Shown here piece after piece: positions 61,688-64,000 of a stretch of 64,000 bases of DNA; position 1 is the stretch's first letter, and the number at the start of each line of letters is the position of its first letter. A program made the translations under genes and the position numbers. Source of the DNA: Oscillatoria princeps RMCB-10 (GTDB lineage Bacteria; Cyanobacteriota; Cyanobacteriia; Cyanobacteriales; Oscillatoriaceae); the NCBI GenBank assembly GCA_019359235.1, contig JAHHHT010000018.1:62001-126000 (forward strand). The letters run 5' to 3'. Below the pieces are notes generated by a model. It saw only the letters and a program-made list of their open reading frames with translations, was not told the DNA's origin and searched no databases.

Positions 61688-61722
61688 GTAGGGTGCGTTC
61701 CGCAAAGCGGAACGCACCCTAC
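61688..61722. terminator. Perfect 16-bp hairpin between convergent genes
   Basis: GTAGGGTGCGTTCCGC, AAA, and its exact reverse complement. It lies between the convergent SRPBCC and antitoxin genes, where a bidirectional terminator would be expected, but there is no U-run. A degenerate copy at 42158-42186 shows that it is an interspersed palindrome family. Confidence 0.45.
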
Positions 61723-61799
61723 GCCTCTTCTTCCAAACAGAGTTCACACCGGCAGCGGAGGAGTGCCGGTGGGGATGCAGCGGGGAACAGCCGGCTGTC

Positions 61800-62153
61800 T
61801 CAGCCAACTGTTACCTCAGAGGGTTCCGCCGCTTCTGCAGGACTTTCCTGTTCCGACTCACAAACAGTAACAGTTAGCTTTAATCCCAAAGCGTTCAGCC
61901 ACTCTCCCAGACTGTAAATGGCATCACTTCCTTTTTTAGACAGCACCTCATCTAACTTTTCCAAGTGCTGCTTAGCTTCCTCTTCAGACAGAATTGGCTG
62001 GCCAATTGCCTCGAAGACATCTTTGAGTGCCGCCTCAAGCAGGTCAGGTTCCGGGTCTTTTTCTTCCAAGATCGCCGTGATGTAGCCAGCCGAGTATTTG
62101 GTATCTTTGAGATTTTGAATCTTAAAGGGGTGGTACGGTAAACTTCTAGGCAT
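61800..62153 (-). CDS. HigA-like antitoxin (HI1420-type addiction-module antidote)
   Basis: A 117-residue protein from the ATG at 62153. YSAGYITAILEEKDPEPDLLEAAL resembles the dimerising start of HI1420-family antidotes (typically YLxxALxEgDpxxxxxAL). The usual helix-turn-helix segment is replaced by KQHLEKLDEVLSKKGSDAIYS before the conserved LNALGLKLTV end. The tail is acidic (ESEQESPAEAAEPSEVTV). It overlaps the toxin gene by 8 bases, the typical toxin-first coupling. DNA binding should be treated as uncertain. Confidence 0.7.
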   Translation of the reverse strand: MPRSLPYHPFKIQNLKDTKYSAGYITAILEEKDPEPDLLEAALKDVFEAIGQPILSEEEAKQHLEKLDEVLSKKGSDAIYSLGEWLNALGLKLTVTVCESEQESPAEAAEPSEVTVG

Positions 62154-62484
62154 TGTCTTGACTCCTGTAATCTGTCCAGTATTCTTGAGCCTTGCGGATG
62201 TCCTGATCTTGAGTGCTTTTATCCCCGCCACAGAGGAGAAGGACAATAGATGACCCCAGTTGTCCAAAATAGATTCGGTAGCCTGGGCCAGAGTTAATCC
62301 TCAATTCAAACACCCCTTCTCCCACTGAACGACAGTCTCCCAGATTGCCGCGACTCACTCTGTCAAACCGCGCCTCAATCTTGACTTTGGCGTTGGCATC
62401 CCGGAGGGAATAAAACCACTCATCGAAAGGAACTCTGCCATCAGGCGTAATGTAACGTTGAATTTCCCTGGGTTGTGTTGCCAT
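62146..62484 (-). CDS. RelE/ParE-family toxin (HigB/HI1419-like)
   Basis: A 112-residue toxin. PFDEWFYSLRDANAKVKIEARFDRVSRGNLGD and GVFELRINSGPGYRIYFGQ are shown here as the characteristic succession seen in the phage-derived HI1419 family, finishing DKSTQDQDIRKAQEYW. Basic residues in FELRINSGPGYRIYF (Arg, Tyr) are those used for ribosome-dependent mRNA cleavage in relatives. The toxin gene comes first and overlaps the antitoxin start, as in HigBA. No obvious autoregulatory palindrome was seen upstream. Confidence 0.85.
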   Translation of the reverse strand: MATQPREIQRYITPDGRVPFDEWFYSLRDANAKVKIEARFDRVSRGNLGDCRSVGEGVFELRINSGPGYRIYFGQLGSSIVLLLCGGDKSTQDQDIRKAQEYWTDYRSQDNA

Positions 62485-62635
62485 GATTTTATTCTAGCTG
62501 CTCTCCCAATGATCCCGGCGATGCGGCAGCACAGACGAGACGCCAGACGCCTGGAAGTCGTACAGGCATCCCGCCTGTCCCGAATCCGGACGTAGCACAG
62601 GCGGGACGCCTGTCCCCGCCTGTCCCTGAAGGTAT
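62485..62635. repeat. Palindromic GGCGGGACGCCTGTCC repeats
   Basis: Between the toxin and the Rieske gene lie CAGGCATCCCGCCTGTCCC and CACAGGCGGGACGCCTGTCC (62568-62630), members of the palindromic family concentrated at 38.4-39.6 kb. They may end the Rieske transcript. Confidence 0.55.
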
Positions 62636-63694
62636 TCAGTTTGAGTGCATATTTGCCTGACTCCTGATCAACCGCTGCACGCTCACCAGCGCCCGATTCA
62701 ACTCATAATTCCGCCGCTCAGGATTCTCCAAATACGCCTGCTGCTCCTCTTCAATCATCATCACATCCTGGCGCACCAAACCGTCCAGCAACTTCTGTGC
62801 CGAACCAAACAAACTGTCTTTCACAAACCGGCGAAACCCCACCGGCAGCTTGTGCAATCGCCAAAACGCATTCAGTGAGGTAAAATGGATGAGATACGCA
62901 CGAGTCTCCTTCTCGCTCACCGGACAAATCAGGCAGTAAATCTTGAAATCCTTCCCCAATGTTGACATCCAGTGCGGGTAAATGTAGCTGACATCCAAGG
63001 GTTCCGGGTGCAGCCGGCGCAACGCCGGAAAGAACAGCTGCGTTATTGACCAAATCTTGTCAATCCTGTAATAGCTTTGCGCCTGATAGTGGGCGTCCAC
63101 GCGACTGTCGTCTTCGCGGATATCTTGCAGCACCGGCTCCGCCCAAGCTTGCCAATCCTGATGCAAATGCCCGTGATACATATCCATCAGGTTCTCAACC
63201 AGGTACGAATAGTGAGCTTGGCAGCTAATCGTTGAAACCGTGGCAATATAATTGAGGTGTTCCCACTCCGGTACGCCCAGTGGTGCAACCAAATCAGCAC
63301 CGGCATCCCCAGGAAACAGCCAGATAAAACCGTCTCGCTCCCGCACCGGTACGGCGCGAATCTTGCAGCTCGGCAATTTCTGGTTCGCTTCCAGATAAGG
63401 GACTTCCGCGCACTCGCCACTTGACTTAAACTTCCATCCGTGGTAAGCGCATTCCAATTCATCCCCCTTGACGCAACCGTGACTGAGTTTAACCTGCCGG
63501 TGAGGGCAGCGATCTTCCAAGGCGTGGGCAGTGCCGGTGCTGTCTCGAAACAAAACAATCGGCTGATTCCACAGCACGACGCCCACCGGCTGGGCTTTCA
63601 CCTCAGCGCTGCGAGCGACAGCATACCAGTGATTCAAATTAATCCCCAGCTGACGGATATCCCGGTGCTGGGTGAGTGCGTCAGAAGAAAACAT
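62636..63694 (-). CDS. Rieske-type aromatic ring-hydroxylating oxygenase, alpha subunit-like
   Basis: A 352-residue iron-sulfur oxygenase. The Rieske cluster ligands are C63, H65 (CPHRQ), C82 and H85 (CAYHGW). The catalytic domain has ENLMDMYHGHLHQ with D171, H174 and H176 or H178 as the mononuclear Fe(II) site. It lacks an obvious C-terminal membrane anchor of the chlorophyll-degradation (Pao) type. It could hydroxylate or demethylate a lipid, carotenoid or aromatic compound. The electron donor is not encoded nearby. The ATG start is normal, preceded at a distance by AAAGG. Confidence 0.88.
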   Translation of the reverse strand: MFSSDALTQHRDIRQLGINLNHWYAVARSAEVKAQPVGVVLWNQPIVLFRDSTGTAHALEDRCPHRQVKLSHGCVKGDELECAYHGWKFKSSGECAEVPYLEANQKLPSCKIRAVPVRERDGFIWLFPGDAGADLVAPLGVPEWEHLNYIATVSTISCQAHYSYLVENLMDMYHGHLHQDWQAWAEPVLQDIREDDSRVDAHYQAQSYYRIDKIWSITQLFFPALRRLHPEPLDVSYIYPHWMSTLGKDFKIYCLICPVSEKETRAYLIHFTSLNAFWRLHKLPVGFRRFVKDSLFGSAQKLLDGLVRQDVMMIEEEQQAYLENPERRNYELNRALVSVQRLIRSQANMHSN

Positions 63695-64000
63695 CAGCTT
63701 AGCAACCTTTACGACAGTGAAAATTAAAACTTAATATCCCGGCGAATGGAATGAGACTGTTGGCGAATCGGTGAGGGGTTAGACCTCTGGCTAGTTTGCC
63801 AGGTTCCTGGCTCAAGATACTGCGACAGACTTTCGCCCGCCTACCCTGCGGGAAGGGCTTCGCCCAACGCGGGCGTATAGTGGAGCGAGAATCTCAAAAT
63901 CTGCCCGGGTTTTTTGCAGGAAAGACGAGGAAAGGGGGGGGACGAAAGCTTCCCAGAAAGCTCCCCTCCCCGTTCACGGGGAGGGGTTGGGGGTGGGGTA
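63695..64000. repeat. Spacer ending in a CCCCTCCCC/GGGGAGGGG repeat
   Basis: Promoter region of the Rieske gene on the left (AT-rich TTAAGTTTTAATTTTCAC on the minus strand). The middle has GGGAAGGGCTTCGCCC, a short palindrome. The end, 63961-64000, is an interspersed repeat copy, CCCCTCCCC, GTTCAC, GGGGAGGGG, matching 15323-15366. No gene is supported. The window ends inside or just after the repeat. Confidence 0.5.

Overview
The window looks like chromosomal DNA of a filamentous cyanobacterium of the Oscillatoriales/Coleofasciculales type. Support comes from the gene content: a DUF3536 family GH57 protein, a DUF3122 protein, a DUF1400 hydrolase, a KGK-domain protein, a giant Ser/Thr kinase-ATPase-GAF-histidine kinase fusion, ssb lying divergent to mreBCD, and many interspersed palindromic repeats and MITE-like elements. 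The assignment below phylum level is a guess. Canonical HIP1 (GCGATCGC) is rare here, while TGCCGG/CCGGCA words are very common. No rRNA, tRNA, CRISPR array or intact transposase gene was found by eye.

Layout. (1) 0-9 kb: housekeeping and conserved genes (RDD-domain Ser/Thr kinase, Ca2+/H+ exchanger, GH57 protein, DUF3122 protein, small conserved hypotheticals) separated by long repeat-filled spacers. (2) 9.6-30.5 kb: a large exopolysaccharide locus. It holds a cellulose-synthase-like PilZ glycosyltransferase, a plus-strand group (GT4, GT2, Wzz/GumC-like chain-length protein), and a long minus-strand group (Wzx-like flippase, GT4, Wzy/ligase-like membrane protein, hexapeptide acetyltransferase, GT2, serine-acetyltransferase-like protein, a membrane-anchored glycoside-hydrolase-like protein, two GT2s), ending with a WecG/TagA family transferase. 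Two decayed gene fragments, a GT4 N-terminus and an acetyltransferase N-terminus, lie inside it. Together these genes supply precursor transfer, sugar addition, acetylation, flipping, polymerisation, length control and possibly processing of a Wzy-type polysaccharide.

(3) 31.7-34.5 kb: a response-regulator/histidine-kinase hybrid convergent with a secreted DUF1400 alpha/beta hydrolase. (4) 34.7-39.5 kb: an accessory segment bounded by two inverted copies of a MITE-like element. It contains small or orphan genes: a SAM methyltransferase with an NPPL motif, a six-Cys small protein, a coiled-coil basic protein, an HNH endonuclease and a KGK-domain protein. (5) 39.6-52 kb: a bacterial dynamin-like GTPase, alkaline phosphatase, an m5C RNA methyltransferase, an AI-2E family transporter and the 1,926-residue kinase fusion, into which two interspersed repeats have been inserted in frame.

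(6) 52.4-64 kb: housekeeping genes cysS, a COG0523 metal GTPase with a His-rich loop, dtd, mreBCD, ssb, an EVE-domain protein, a Cas4/RecB-like nuclease broken by an in-frame TGA, a SRPBCC protein, a HigB/HigA-like toxin-antitoxin pair and a Rieske oxygenase. Functions come from recognised motifs and family memory, not from searches. Start codons were chosen by ribosome-binding-site context and family length where noted.
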